Of a DNA stretch of 64,000 nt, positions 34,812 to 43,778 are shown piece after piece. Under the pieces are notes generated by a model. The model saw only the letters and a list, made by a program, of their open reading frames with translations, did no database searches and was not told the origin of the DNA. The stretch is from Acidobacteriota bacterium (GTDB lineage: Bacteria > Acidobacteriota > Terriglobia > Terriglobales > Acidobacteriaceae), in assembly GCA_013289765.1 (NCBI GenBank), contig JABCZI010000001.1, positions 248,001-312,000 of the forward strand, in the 5' to 3' direction. The number at the start of each line of letters is the position of its first letter. Position 1 is the first letter of the stretch. Made by a program: the position numbers and the translations under genes.

Positions 34812-36782
34812 ATGGAAACGAATGCGATCAAGGTGGTCCAAGCAACGCGCGGCGGGATTCGAAGCCTGTTTCGCCGAACCGACCTGAGCATTCGCTTCCA
34901 TCTGATCGCAGGCTTCATATTGATCGTTTTTTTTATTATCGCTGCGGATGCAGTAGCTGTATGGCAATACTGGCAAATAGACGCTCCCGCGCAGCGCGTA
35001 CGTGAGACGGATCAGGTATCTGACGCCGTTGTCCGCGTTCACCTCGACGTCTATAGCTTCCAGAGTAGGATGGCTGCACTGGCCAGCGGTCATGACACTC
35101 GCCAATTTTCCACCGAAGCGGCCGCGATCCGACGCTCATTCCTGGACCGCGTCGATCATGCCGAGCAGATGCTCAGGGCCACCCCCGACATCGAGCAAGA
35201 CGCACCCATAACCGAGGCACTCGAAAGTCTGCGAGTGACACTGCTGTCGCAACTCGACACAGCGGTCCGACTGGCGATCGCGGGGGAATGGAACGCCGTT
35301 CAGCTCCGGGCGGCAATCGAGATCCCAGCCCTGATCGAGTTCAGTTCGTCCCTGGTGGAGAAAGTCGACGAAGAAGCACAGCGGCAGCGAACAAGAGCCA
35401 TCGAAGATGCCCAGAAGGCGCGCCAACGCTTTTTCATAATCGTTCCGATTGCCGCTTTGCTGACATTGCTCGCGGCCGCGGCACTTGGCTGGTACGTCAC
35501 TTGGACCATCACGGGTCCGCTTTCCGAACTCACTGCGTGCGCACAGGCCCTGGCCAGAGGCGACTTTCAGCACCAGATCCATTTACGCGGGAAAAATGAG
35601 CTGGCTGTCTTGGGGAACGCCTTCAACTATGCCGCCCAGCAGCTCCAGAAGGTCTATGAGGACCTCCGGCTGAGTGAACGAGAGCTTCGGGACGTCATCG
35701 AAGCGCTGCCGACGATGGTGTGGATCGCGGGGACTGATGGGTCGAATGAGTTCGGGAATCGCCGCTGGCAGGAATATACGGGTTTGTCCCACGAGAGGAC
35801 GGTCGGCCCGGGTTGGCAAGACGCCGTTCACCCCACCGACCTAAAACAACACTGGGAGAAATGGTGCGCGTCTCTGGCGAGTGGCGAGCCTTTCGAAAAT
35901 GAAGTGCGCTATCGGCGGGCAGACGGTGAATACCGTAGGTTCCTGTCTCGTGCCGTTCCGCTACGCGATGAACACGGAAAAATTCTCAGGTGGTACGGTG
36001 TTTCAACCGATATCGAAGATCGCAAGCGCGCTGAAGAAGAGCGCGAGCGGCTAAGGGCAGACCTCGCACACGTGAACCGGGTCAGCATGTTGGGAGAGCT
36101 GGCTGCCTCGGTATCCCACGAGCTGAAACAGCCGATCGCCGCGGCTATGACAAACGCCAAGACCTGCATGCGATGGCTCAAGCGCGACCAGCCCGATGTG
36201 GATGAAGCGCTCGACGCAACAAGCAGAATCGTGAATGACGGGACTCGCGCAACCGAGATCATCGAACGCTTGCGTTCGCTGTACAAGAAATCTGCTCCAC
36301 AACGTGAGCTGGTCGAGGTAAACGAAATCATCCGCGAAATGGGCGAACTGCTGCGCGCCGAGGCCAACCAGTATGCGGTCTCGATCCGCACCGATCTTGC
36401 TGCCGATCTTCCAAAGGCCGGGGCAGATCGTGTGCAACTCCAGCAGGTGTTCATGAACCTCATGCTCAACGCCATCGAGGCCATGAAGGAAACAGGTGGC
36501 GTTCTTACAGTCAAGACGCAACTGGACGAGAATGGTCAACTGCTGATCTCGGTCAGCGACACTGGCGTGGGGCTGCCCAAGGAAAAAATCGACCAGATCT
36601 TTGATGCCTTCGTTACCACCAAACCTCAAGGCAGCGGCATGGGCCTGTCAATCAGCCGATCCATTGTGGAATCGCACGGAGGCCACTTGTGGGCCACGGC
36701 GAATAATGGACGGGGCGCAACATTTCATTTCACTTTGCCGACCACAACTGAAACCCTGCGAATGCCTGCAACTGGAACGTGA
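34812..36782 (+). CDS. Membrane histidine kinase coupled to a solute-binding protein gene
   Basis: About 656 residues: TM1 (about 29-51), a helical periplasmic sensor of about 155 residues with repeated Arg/Glu/Ala heptads (CHASE3- or four-helix-bundle-like), TM2 (about 207-233), HAMP (about 234-280), PAS/PAC (about 295-400), HisKA with His436 in SVSHELKQPIAAAMTNAK and a HATPase domain (NAIEAMKETGG, DTGVGLPK, GMGLSISRSI). An earlier ATG at 34734 overlaps the binding-protein gene and is also possible. There is no receiver domain and no response regulator gene beside it. The periplasmic helices could contact the binding protein. Confidence 0.92.
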   Translation: METNAIKVVQATRGGIRSLFRRTDLSIRFHLIAGFILIVFFIIAADAVAVWQYWQIDAPAQRVRETDQVSDAVVRVHLDVYSFQSRMAALASGHDTRQFSTEAAAIRRSFLDRVDHAEQMLRATPDIEQDAPITEALESLRVTLLSQLDTAVRLAIAGEWNAVQLRAAIEIPALIEFSSSLVEKVDEEAQRQRTRAIEDAQKARQRFFIIVPIAALLTLLAAAALGWYVTWTITGPLSELTACAQALARGDFQHQIHLRGKNELAVLGNAFNYAAQQLQKVYEDLRLSERELRDVIEALPTMVWIAGTDGSNEFGNRRWQEYTGLSHERTVGPGWQDAVHPTDLKQHWEKWCASLASGEPFENEVRYRRADGEYRRFLSRAVPLRDEHGKILRWYGVSTDIEDRKRAEEERERLRADLAHVNRVSMLGELAASVSHELKQPIAAAMTNAKTCMRWLKRDQPDVDEALDATSRIVNDGTRATEIIERLRSLYKKSAPQRELVEVNEIIREMGELLRAEANQYAVSIRTDLAADLPKAGADRVQLQQVFMNLMLNAIEAMKETGGVLTVKTQLDENGQLLISVSDTGVGLPKEKIDQIFDAFVTTKPQGSGMGLSISRSIVESHGGHLWATANNGRGATFHFTLPTTTETLRMPATGT

Positions 36783-37425
36783 TTTCGGTGTCCCTGGGGC
36801 TGCTCACTGTGATACAGGTCGAGACCAGGGCAAGCCGACCGCAAAAAAGTAGTTGCCCTCCATCACGCCAAATTCGGAAAGTATGTGCGAGAGTAACCCA
36901 AGATCGGGTGCCATCCATTTATGAGATAGGTTCTAGTTCGAATCGCAACCCAGAGAGAAGCGCAGAGCAGCGCACACTTCATTCATTCGTGCGGAGCTAA
37001 GCTGGGCCACGCGTTTCCCCAGGCGCTGTTGCGACACCGGTAACTGCAGTGGAATGTGGGGACAGACGGTCCCGCTTCGCACACTTAGTCTGCTGTGACA
37101 CCTCACCGCGGCGACCCTCCCCTGACCCCTCTCCGCTCAGTGAGGCCAGGGTAAGGGCGCTGCAGTTCTGCCGCATACTTGGATGCCGTTTCAGTCGAGG
37201 GGTTGCCGTTGGAAAAAAGCTTGGGCTGCGTGCAAGCCGCCGGTTGTCGAGAGTGCGTCCCGCCCTCGCAGATGTTAAGTGGCAAACAGCACCGGAGTTG
37301 TTGAAAAACTTCCTAGTGATTTCCCGCCCTTCAGACAGCGGACGGGGGACGCCCGCTGGACAGCCGCTGGGGACGGCGGCGCTACCAAACCTGCTACACT
37401 TTTTCGTTTGCCGAGGATATCTCCC
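36783..37425. other. 643-bp intergenic region
   Basis: No gene is supported. Around 37339-37386 lies a repeat-like GC-rich segment (GGACGGGGGACGCCCGCTGG, then ACAGCCGCTGGGGACGGCGG), similar in style to family B. TACACT at 37395-37400 could be a -10 box for the S9 peptidase. Confidence 0.5.
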
Positions 37426-39642
37426 ATGCGCCGTTTGTTTTTAGCTCTTCTTGCACTCAGCGCTCTCAATTTCTCCGCCATCGCTCAAGCTAAACATCCC
37501 TTCACCTTCGAAGACATGATGAAGCTCAGACGCGTTGGTGAGCCGGAAGTTTCTCCAGACGGCAAATGGGTGATCTTCAGTGTGGTCGACGTGAATCTCG
37601 AGGCCAACACGAAGACGCCGCACATCTGGATCGTGCCAACGGCCGGCGGTGGATCGAACGAAAAAGAGCGCGAGATCATCGCCGATCAGGATGCCGACCG
37701 GCCGCGCTGGGCGCCGGATGGGAAGCGCTTTGCATTTCTCTCAACAAAAACAAGTGGCTCACAAGTTTGGATCGCCGGGTTCGACAGTGCTACGGGGACA
37801 GTGCCCTCGGTCCATAGGTTGACCAGCATGCCAACCGAGGCCGGCGGCGAGCTTTGGTCGCCCGACGGCAAGAACATCCTATTCATCTCTGATGTGTATC
37901 CCGAATGCGATGGTGCGGCGCTAGATGAGCAAGCCTGCAACGCGAAGAAGTTGGAGGAACACGAAAAATCGAAAGTCAAAGCTCTAATCTTCGACCATCT
38001 GCTCTATCGGCATTGGAACGCCTACAAAGAAGGGAAGCGAACACATATCTTCGTTGTGGCAGCCGCCCTTCCTTCGCCAACGTACGAAGATCAGCCGCAA
38101 GTCACGGGCTCCGCGATCGCGGCAGCGCCGCCTCGCGACCTCACGCCCGGCGACTACGACGCGCCGGTATTCTCCCTCGGAGGGCAGGACAACTATGCCT
38201 TCTCGCCTGACGGCCAGGAGATTTGTTACACCTCGAATCACGATAAGAACGAAGCCGCCTCTACCAATAACGATCTCTGGATTGTCCCGGTCAGCGGCGG
38301 ACCGGCAAAGAACATCACCGCCGACAATCCCGCCAGCGACTCGACCCCGCTCTATTCGCCCGACGGCAAGTACATCGCCTATCGCGCCCAACAGCGTCCG
38401 GGATACGAGAGCGACCGCTTCCGCCTGATGCTGTATGACCGCAAGACGGGCGAGAAGAAGAACCTGTCGGAAAAGCTCGATTCGTGGGTTGGTACGTTCG
38501 TGTGGTCGCCGGATTCCAAACGAATTTACTTCGCGCATCAGTGGCAAGACAAATCTCCAGTGGAATCATTCACGATTGACCGGCCTTTTGATCAGACAGT
38601 CACCGTGGACGGTGACGCCAAGGAGGCAGCCCGCTATAACGCTTTCGCAGCTGTTCGGGATGGTTACAACGACGATTTGGCCGTAACTGGTGACGGTAAG
38701 ATCATGCTCGCCACAAGAATGTCTCTGAATTCGCCAATCGAGATACGCCGGTTCGTGTGTCTGGAATTCACGCGCACCTGCGGACTTCCCGACGGAAAAC
38801 AGCTCACCCACCTCAACGACACTCTCCTCTCGCAAGTCGTTATGTCGCCGCTGGAATCCTTCTGGTTCACCGGCGCTCACGGGGATAAAGTCGAGGGCTT
38901 CCTGGTCAAACCTCCGAACTTCGATGCCAGCAAGAAATATCCCGTGAAGTTCCTCATCCACGGCGGGCCGCAGGGCGCCTGGGGAGACGATTGGAGCTAC
39001 CGCTGGAATCCGGAACTCTTCGCCGCACCAACATCTTCGACGAGCAGCGGCTACGTGGTCATCATGATCAACTTCCACGGCTCGACCGGCTACGGGCAGA
39101 AATTCATCGACGCCATCAACGGCGACTGGGGCGGCGCTCCGTTTGAAGACCTGATGAAGGGACTCGACTACGCTGAGCAGACTTATCCGTTCATCGACAA
39201 AAACCGCGAATGCGCGCTGGGCGCCAGCTACGGCGGATACATGGCCAACTGGATCCTCGGCCACACCGACCGCTTCAAGTGCATCGTGTCGCACGACGGC
39301 ATGTTCAACGCCGAATCCGCCTGGGGCAGCACCGAAGAACTCTGGTTCAACGACTGGGAGTTCAAAGGCACTCCTTACGACAACCGCGCCAGCTATCAGA
39401 AATGGTCGCCGCACCAGTATGCGAAGAGTTTCAAGACGCCCACTCTCGTAATTCACGGCCAGCGCGATTACCGTCTTGACGTCAGCGAAGGTCTGCAACT
39501 TTTCACCACGCTCCAGATGGAAGGCGTTCCTTCGAAGATGCTGTACTTCCCCGACGAAGGCCACTGGGTCCTGAAGCCGCAGAATTCCCAACTCTGGTAT
39601 AAAACGGTCAATGACTGGGTGGATCAGTGGACGAAGAAGTAA
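37426..39642 (+). CDS. Secreted S9-family prolyl-oligopeptidase-type peptidase
   Basis: A 738-residue peptidase with a signal peptide (MRRLFLALLALSALNFSAIAQA), an N-terminal beta-propeller with repeated SPDGK blades and a C-terminal alpha/beta hydrolase. Nucleophile serine in LGASYGGYMANW, oxyanion region LIHGGPQGAWGD, Asp in IHGQRDYRL, His in DEGHWVLKPQ: the full triad. This is the acylaminoacyl-peptidase (S9C) subgroup, releasing dipeptides or acyl-amino acids from oligopeptides, likely in the periplasm. ATG 37426 is preceded by CCGAGGA and starts the signal peptide; the longer frame from 37279 does not. Confidence 0.95.
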   Translation: MRRLFLALLALSALNFSAIAQAKHPFTFEDMMKLRRVGEPEVSPDGKWVIFSVVDVNLEANTKTPHIWIVPTAGGGSNEKEREIIADQDADRPRWAPDGKRFAFLSTKTSGSQVWIAGFDSATGTVPSVHRLTSMPTEAGGELWSPDGKNILFISDVYPECDGAALDEQACNAKKLEEHEKSKVKALIFDHLLYRHWNAYKEGKRTHIFVVAAALPSPTYEDQPQVTGSAIAAAPPRDLTPGDYDAPVFSLGGQDNYAFSPDGQEICYTSNHDKNEAASTNNDLWIVPVSGGPAKNITADNPASDSTPLYSPDGKYIAYRAQQRPGYESDRFRLMLYDRKTGEKKNLSEKLDSWVGTFVWSPDSKRIYFAHQWQDKSPVESFTIDRPFDQTVTVDGDAKEAARYNAFAAVRDGYNDDLAVTGDGKIMLATRMSLNSPIEIRRFVCLEFTRTCGLPDGKQLTHLNDTLLSQVVMSPLESFWFTGAHGDKVEGFLVKPPNFDASKKYPVKFLIHGGPQGAWGDDWSYRWNPELFAAPTSSTSSGYVVIMINFHGSTGYGQKFIDAINGDWGGAPFEDLMKGLDYAEQTYPFIDKNRECALGASYGGYMANWILGHTDRFKCIVSHDGMFNAESAWGSTEELWFNDWEFKGTPYDNRASYQKWSPHQYAKSFKTPTLVIHGQRDYRLDVSEGLQLFTTLQMEGVPSKMLYFPDEGHWVLKPQNSQLWYKTVNDWVDQWTKK

Positions 39643-39671
39643 GTACGGCCTCCGGCTCCCGGAACAACACA

Positions 39672-39697
39672 CGTGGGGACAGCCGCCTCGGCTGTCC
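39672..39697 (+). repeat. Family B hairpin
   Basis: CGTG then GGGGACAGCCG / CCT / CGGCTGTCC, a perfect 9-bp stem. It lies between convergent genes, 29 nt after the S9 peptidase stop. The second hairpin of the family is not evident here. Confidence 0.7.
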
Positions 39698-39736
39698 GAG
39701 CGGAGTTTCTACAGACCTCGCACAGAATATTAGGGC

Positions 39737-42700
39737 TCACCGATCATCGATGCGCCGGTCTTCGACGCGTCCCTCCTGGAAGCCTGGGTCCCACGGCGTT
39801 CCCCGCGCAGCGGAAACACCTCCGCGCCACGGGCTTCTCGTGGGTGCGGAAGTGTTCCCGCCGATGCCGGATGGAAATATCTCCATTTGACCTTGCAGCG
39901 TGGCGGTGGCTCCAGCCGCAACCTGAATCTCGACCTCGAGTGGGCCAGTAAAAGATCCAATCGAAGGAACGAAAGTGGCCAAGCCGTTGACGTCGCTTTG
40001 CACGGAGCTTTGACTCTCACTCAAGATGGCCGGGATCGCGGAGGGATCGCCCGCAGTCTGCGTTAAGCCGTTTTCCAGCGGACGCATCACTGTGGATTGA
40101 AACAACACAATCTCCCCCAGGACACCATTCGGCGGGGTAGAAAAATCGGTCACGCGCACCGTCATTGGCTGGAACGAAAGTCCCGCGACGAACTGTTCCT
40201 CGCCTCCCACGGCCTGCAGATTTACCATGTTAGCCGCGACTGGGTTCCCGGCGATCGTTTGGCACGGATTGTTTCCCGGCGCCACGCAAGCGCTGACTTG
40301 CACAGCGGAGTTGAAGTTCGTCAGGGCAAGAGTGACCGAGGCGTACCCAGCGCTATTCGTCACCGCGCTTGCGGCACTCAGAGTTCCTATCCCCTGCATA
40401 ATCGCAAAGTTCACGGTCGATCCACTTTTCGGTAAACCGAGAGTTACGACTCGCGCGGTGAGCGGCACGCTCAGAGACGCGCCGGAGGCAACCCAGAGAT
40501 ATGGTGTAGTAACTCCGATGTCCAAAGAGGAAGACGTCGCTGTGACTACCGTACTCACCGATTTAGGCGGATTATAGGCAGAGGGTGCGAGCGCTGCGGT
40601 AACTACTGCATTTCCGGTTGCGGCGGGCGTCACCCAAGTGGTAGCCATGCCGCTTTCATCGCTGATCGCCGAGCATGCGGAAGCTCCTCCGCAAGCGGAA
40701 AGTATCGCGCCGTTGGTGGTTGTCCATCCCACAGTTGCGCCATTTACTGGAGTAACGCCGTCCGAAGCGAGCACTCGCACCATCACCGGATTGGTCGCCT
40801 GCGTTCCTACCGGAGCAGCAGGATGCACTCCGGGCAATAGGACGATCTGATCGGAGGCAGCGGCTCCGAACGTGACCGCATTCGTCATGGTGGAGAACGC
40901 GCCGCTAACCGGGTCGGTGATGGTGATCGTCTGCGTTCCATCAATCTGACCCGAAGCCGCCGCAATCATCTGACCGGCGCTAGTCGAAAGCAAGGGCGCG
41001 CCGCTACTGCCAATGGTCACGGTGAGCCCGGGCGCAAAGCCAATGCCCTTCAAAGTTATCGCACTGCCATTGACCGGGACGCGCGCCGGGCTCACCGAGT
41101 CTCCGTAGAGCACGTGCGCATGGTAGTGGTAGTCGGGACGCCCGTCCCCGCGCAAATCCGAGATTCCGATGATGAAGCCGTTCGCAATCAAGACTTGCGC
41201 ATCCAGACGGCTCATGCCGAAAGTCCCCGAGTTGAATGCAGTCGGAGTAAGAGCGGGAGGCAGAGTTCCGAGGGGATCGCCAAGGGTCCACATGCCAACC
41301 ACTGGAGCGGCTTTGGATTCGCTCGGCACACCCTTTTCGTCCAGCGCCGTGACGGCAACTGACAAAGTTCGGTTTGCCTGGGCTGCTACTAAGAAGTAAT
41401 CAACATCGCCGTAGCCGCTCAAGGAACCAATCCAATCTCCGGGAGCAGGAACCGTCGCCGGCGCACTCCAGGTTTCCGACGCAGCCCACGAAGGCACAGC
41501 CTGAGCGCTCCCCGTCATGAGAATGTCCTTGTCGAAATCGCCGCCGGCGCCCACAGTCACCACCATCGATGGAGAAACTCCTGACGGTGCAACCTGGAAC
41601 ACTTCATAGGGGCACACTCCCGCTGACCACAGAGGATCCAGCGCTTCCACACTGAGTTGGTATTGCGCCGTGCTTCCGCCATTCGGAATCGGCAGTCCAC
41701 CCAGATCGAAGAAGCCTTCCACGGTTTGATCGGATGATCCGAATTCACTGTAGAGATTACCTAGAGGATCGGTCCACCCCGTAATGGGATTACCCGCATT
41801 GCCGGTGAATAGAAATCCAGAGACTGACGAGACTGTATACCGGTGCGACGCCAGCCCTGAGGAAGGATCAATCCACCGCGCGAAAACATTCACGCCCTGC
41901 ATGGGTTGAGCAGGGGCGCCCACATGGTCCACGAAATAAACTCTGCCGTGGATCCGAGCGCTGGCATTTGAGCTGGCAGGATACAGGCGGGACAGCGCGG
42001 CCACATCATCCGAAGCCAGCAAATAGGGATTTGCATAACAGGTCGTGATCGGCACACAGCTAGACAAATCCGTCTCGTGCATAACCGGGAAACCCGTACG
42101 GTCGTCGGAGGTCGGTGGCGGCTTACCCGTAATCACGTTGATATTTACCTGCGACCAACCCAGGCCGAGCACGTTGCCGAGCACTCGCACCAGCCGGTAC
42201 TCAACATCTGTAAGTTGCGACGATTGCAGGGCACACTGTCCGTTGATGACCACCAGCGCATGCCGGAAATTTGCCCCCGTTCCGAAGCTGTCAGCGCCCC
42301 CGTAAACTGCGTTCCAAAAGCATTGTGAGGGATCTCCGGCCCCCGTTCCCAGCAAGGCATCCGTAACTGTTCCGTCGTAGTCGTAAACAATGCCAATTGG
42401 GGTCTGAACGGCTGAAGAAGTAATGTCGGCCGGAGCATTGACCGTACCGTTTGAATCAACGCCGATATTGCCGCCGTTAACGTCTTCGGCGAATTGGCCA
42501 GCATTGATAGCCGTCAGTGACGCTGTGGATACCGAAGTCCATTGGCTGAAGGCGTTGGCAACAAATGCATTTGCAGAAGCGTTCGGCAGAATTGGACTGA
42601 GATCCCCCTGATCGGTGTAGTAGTTCACCTGACCCAGTGGCCACGTGATGGGCTGACCCATGGTCGTGAAATAACTGGAGCCTGCTACATATTTCGGTCC

Positions 42701-42787
42701 GCCGGCGCGGGCGACCATAGCGAAAAAAATCACTAAGGCCAGGGCTGCGGCCAGGCGAAATAAGAACGAACGGACGCTAAACGCCAT
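39737..42787 (-). CDS. Large secreted protein with degenerate metzincin domain and TIG/Ig-like domains
   Basis: A 1016-residue secreted protein: signal peptide (1-29), a matrixin-like N-terminal region (about 40-265), then TIG/Ig-like modules (IPT/TIG at about 565-640; big-1/invasin-like at about 665-735; another at about 750-830). At residues 201-212 the sequence RVLGNVLGLGWS aligns with the zinc motif HELGHVLGLGHS of matrixins, but all three zinc ligands and the catalytic Glu are replaced, so it should not be a zinc protease. The C-terminal about 35 residues look repeat-derived. It follows the small secreted gene at 42828-43469 by 40 bp on the same strand, forming an operon. ATG 42787 has a GGAAAG site. 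Confidence 0.85.
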   Translation of the reverse strand: MAFSVRSFLFRLAAALALVIFFAMVARAGGPKYVAGSSYFTTMGQPITWPLGQVNYYTDQGDLSPILPNASANAFVANAFSQWTSVSTASLTAINAGQFAEDVNGGNIGVDSNGTVNAPADITSSAVQTPIGIVYDYDGTVTDALLGTGAGDPSQCFWNAVYGGADSFGTGANFRHALVVINGQCALQSSQLTDVEYRLVRVLGNVLGLGWSQVNINVITGKPPPTSDDRTGFPVMHETDLSSCVPITTCYANPYLLASDDVAALSRLYPASSNASARIHGRVYFVDHVGAPAQPMQGVNVFARWIDPSSGLASHRYTVSSVSGFLFTGNAGNPITGWTDPLGNLYSEFGSSDQTVEGFFDLGGLPIPNGGSTAQYQLSVEALDPLWSAGVCPYEVFQVAPSGVSPSMVVTVGAGGDFDKDILMTGSAQAVPSWAASETWSAPATVPAPGDWIGSLSGYGDVDYFLVAAQANRTLSVAVTALDEKGVPSESKAAPVVGMWTLGDPLGTLPPALTPTAFNSGTFGMSRLDAQVLIANGFIIGISDLRGDGRPDYHYHAHVLYGDSVSPARVPVNGSAITLKGIGFAPGLTVTIGSSGAPLLSTSAGQMIAAASGQIDGTQTITITDPVSGAFSTMTNAVTFGAAASDQIVLLPGVHPAAPVGTQATNPVMVRVLASDGVTPVNGATVGWTTTNGAILSACGGASACSAISDESGMATTWVTPAATGNAVVTAALAPSAYNPPKSVSTVVTATSSSLDIGVTTPYLWVASGASLSVPLTARVVTLGLPKSGSTVNFAIMQGIGTLSAASAVTNSAGYASVTLALTNFNSAVQVSACVAPGNNPCQTIAGNPVAANMVNLQAVGGEEQFVAGLSFQPMTVRVTDFSTPPNGVLGEIVLFQSTVMRPLENGLTQTAGDPSAIPAILSESQSSVQSDVNGLATFVPSIGSFTGPLEVEIQVAAGATATLQGQMEIFPSGIGGNTSAPTRSPWRGGVSAARGTPWDPGFQEGRVEDRRIDDR

Positions 42788-42827
42788 CTTCTTTCCTAAT
42801 GTCACATTTTCTAGGGTCACGCCTCGT

Positions 42828-43469
42828 TCACTCCTCGCGGCCGGAACGCCGCACGGCCACTACAAAATCCCGGTAAGGGACCACCGTTTTTCTGCCGAGA
42901 ATCGGATCTGTCATGAAGCTTTCGCTGTGTTGCTGGTTCAGCAGAATTCTGCCTTGTGCATCCAAGACAAATCTTCCCATCGCGCCCGCCACCGGGCTGG
43001 TGAGCCCCAGTTTGCTCGGGGAATATAAGAACAGCATGACGCGCTCCCCGACGCGATAACGCTCACCCCTGTCCCAAAGGCCCGCCCACTCGTGGATCGT
43101 CAAGTTCTGCCCGGGAAGGACGCCACGAACGGCCTGATCAACCTGGAAAGTGACCGCGGTGGAAGGAGGGCTTTCTCCCGTCGGCAATGGTGTGCGGCTG
43201 ACGGAGGTAACGCGACCAGAAAAAATGATGCCAGCGGCGCTCACCACGCGATCGAACGCGATCGTCCCAGGCGCAACGGGTGAGTGCCGTGGCATCACCG
43301 GAGGTAGATAGAACGGTCCCGGCCGGTTGGGCGCGAACGATCGCGACATGCCCAATTCGGGCGAGAACGCAGGATTCCAATTATTAGCCCGGTCCTGCCC
43401 GCGCGCCAACGCAGGCGCCGAAAAGATCACCGATAAAGCGGCGAGCAGACGCCAGTACTTCCCGGCCAT
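42828..43469 (-). CDS. Secreted protein of unknown function
   Basis: About 213 residues with a signal peptide (to about residue 24), a Pro-rich segment (PNRPGPFYLPPVMPRHSP) and a C-terminal domain reading AAGIIFSGRVTSVSRT ... VTFQVDQAVRGVLPGQNLTIHEW ... YRVGERVMLFLYSPS. That pattern resembles a small OB-like or NTR-like beta barrel, but I do not recognise a family. It is the first gene of an operon with the degenerate metzincin protein; the two may act together at the surface. ATG at 43469; a GTG at 43478 is an alternative. Confidence 0.75.
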   Translation of the reverse strand: MAGKYWRLLAALSVIFSAPALARGQDRANNWNPAFSPELGMSRSFAPNRPGPFYLPPVMPRHSPVAPGTIAFDRVVSAAGIIFSGRVTSVSRTPLPTGESPPSTAVTFQVDQAVRGVLPGQNLTIHEWAGLWDRGERYRVGERVMLFLYSPSKLGLTSPVAGAMGRFVLDAQGRILLNQQHSESFMTDPILGRKTVVPYRDFVVAVRRSGREE

Positions 43470-43778
43470 ACCTATCACCTGGATCGGTTGTCTGCTCGGA
43501 GGATTCTGGGAAACCGAGGCTATCCTACTCGGTCGTTACAAAGCGCGCAGTGACGGATGTCACAAAGACCCTGTGGATTTCGCGGCAGCCGGTATCGATA
43601 AGGTTTTGCTCTCTTCTTAGTTTGCTGACCGTTAGTTTGCTGACCGCTCGTGTGCTGACCAAAGCGCGGATAGCCCGAGACAGGATACCAAGGGCCATAG
43701 AGCTGGCCCCTGGCCTCCTGAAGAGCTCGCGAAAATGCGCGCGCCTCGGTATTCAGTGCGACAGGGTTGATGACCTGT
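43470..43778. other. 309-bp intergenic region with tandem 15-bp repeat
   Basis: No gene is supported. A 15-bp unit TTAGTTTGCTGACCG repeats at 43617-43631 and 43632-43646 with a diverged third copy to about 43661. The rest shows nothing recognised. Confidence 0.6.

Noticed and set aside
38566-39672. 368-residue minus-strand frame under the S9 peptidase
   Set aside because: Shadow of a gene with complete catalytic triad on the other strand; the translation is composition-biased and has no motif.
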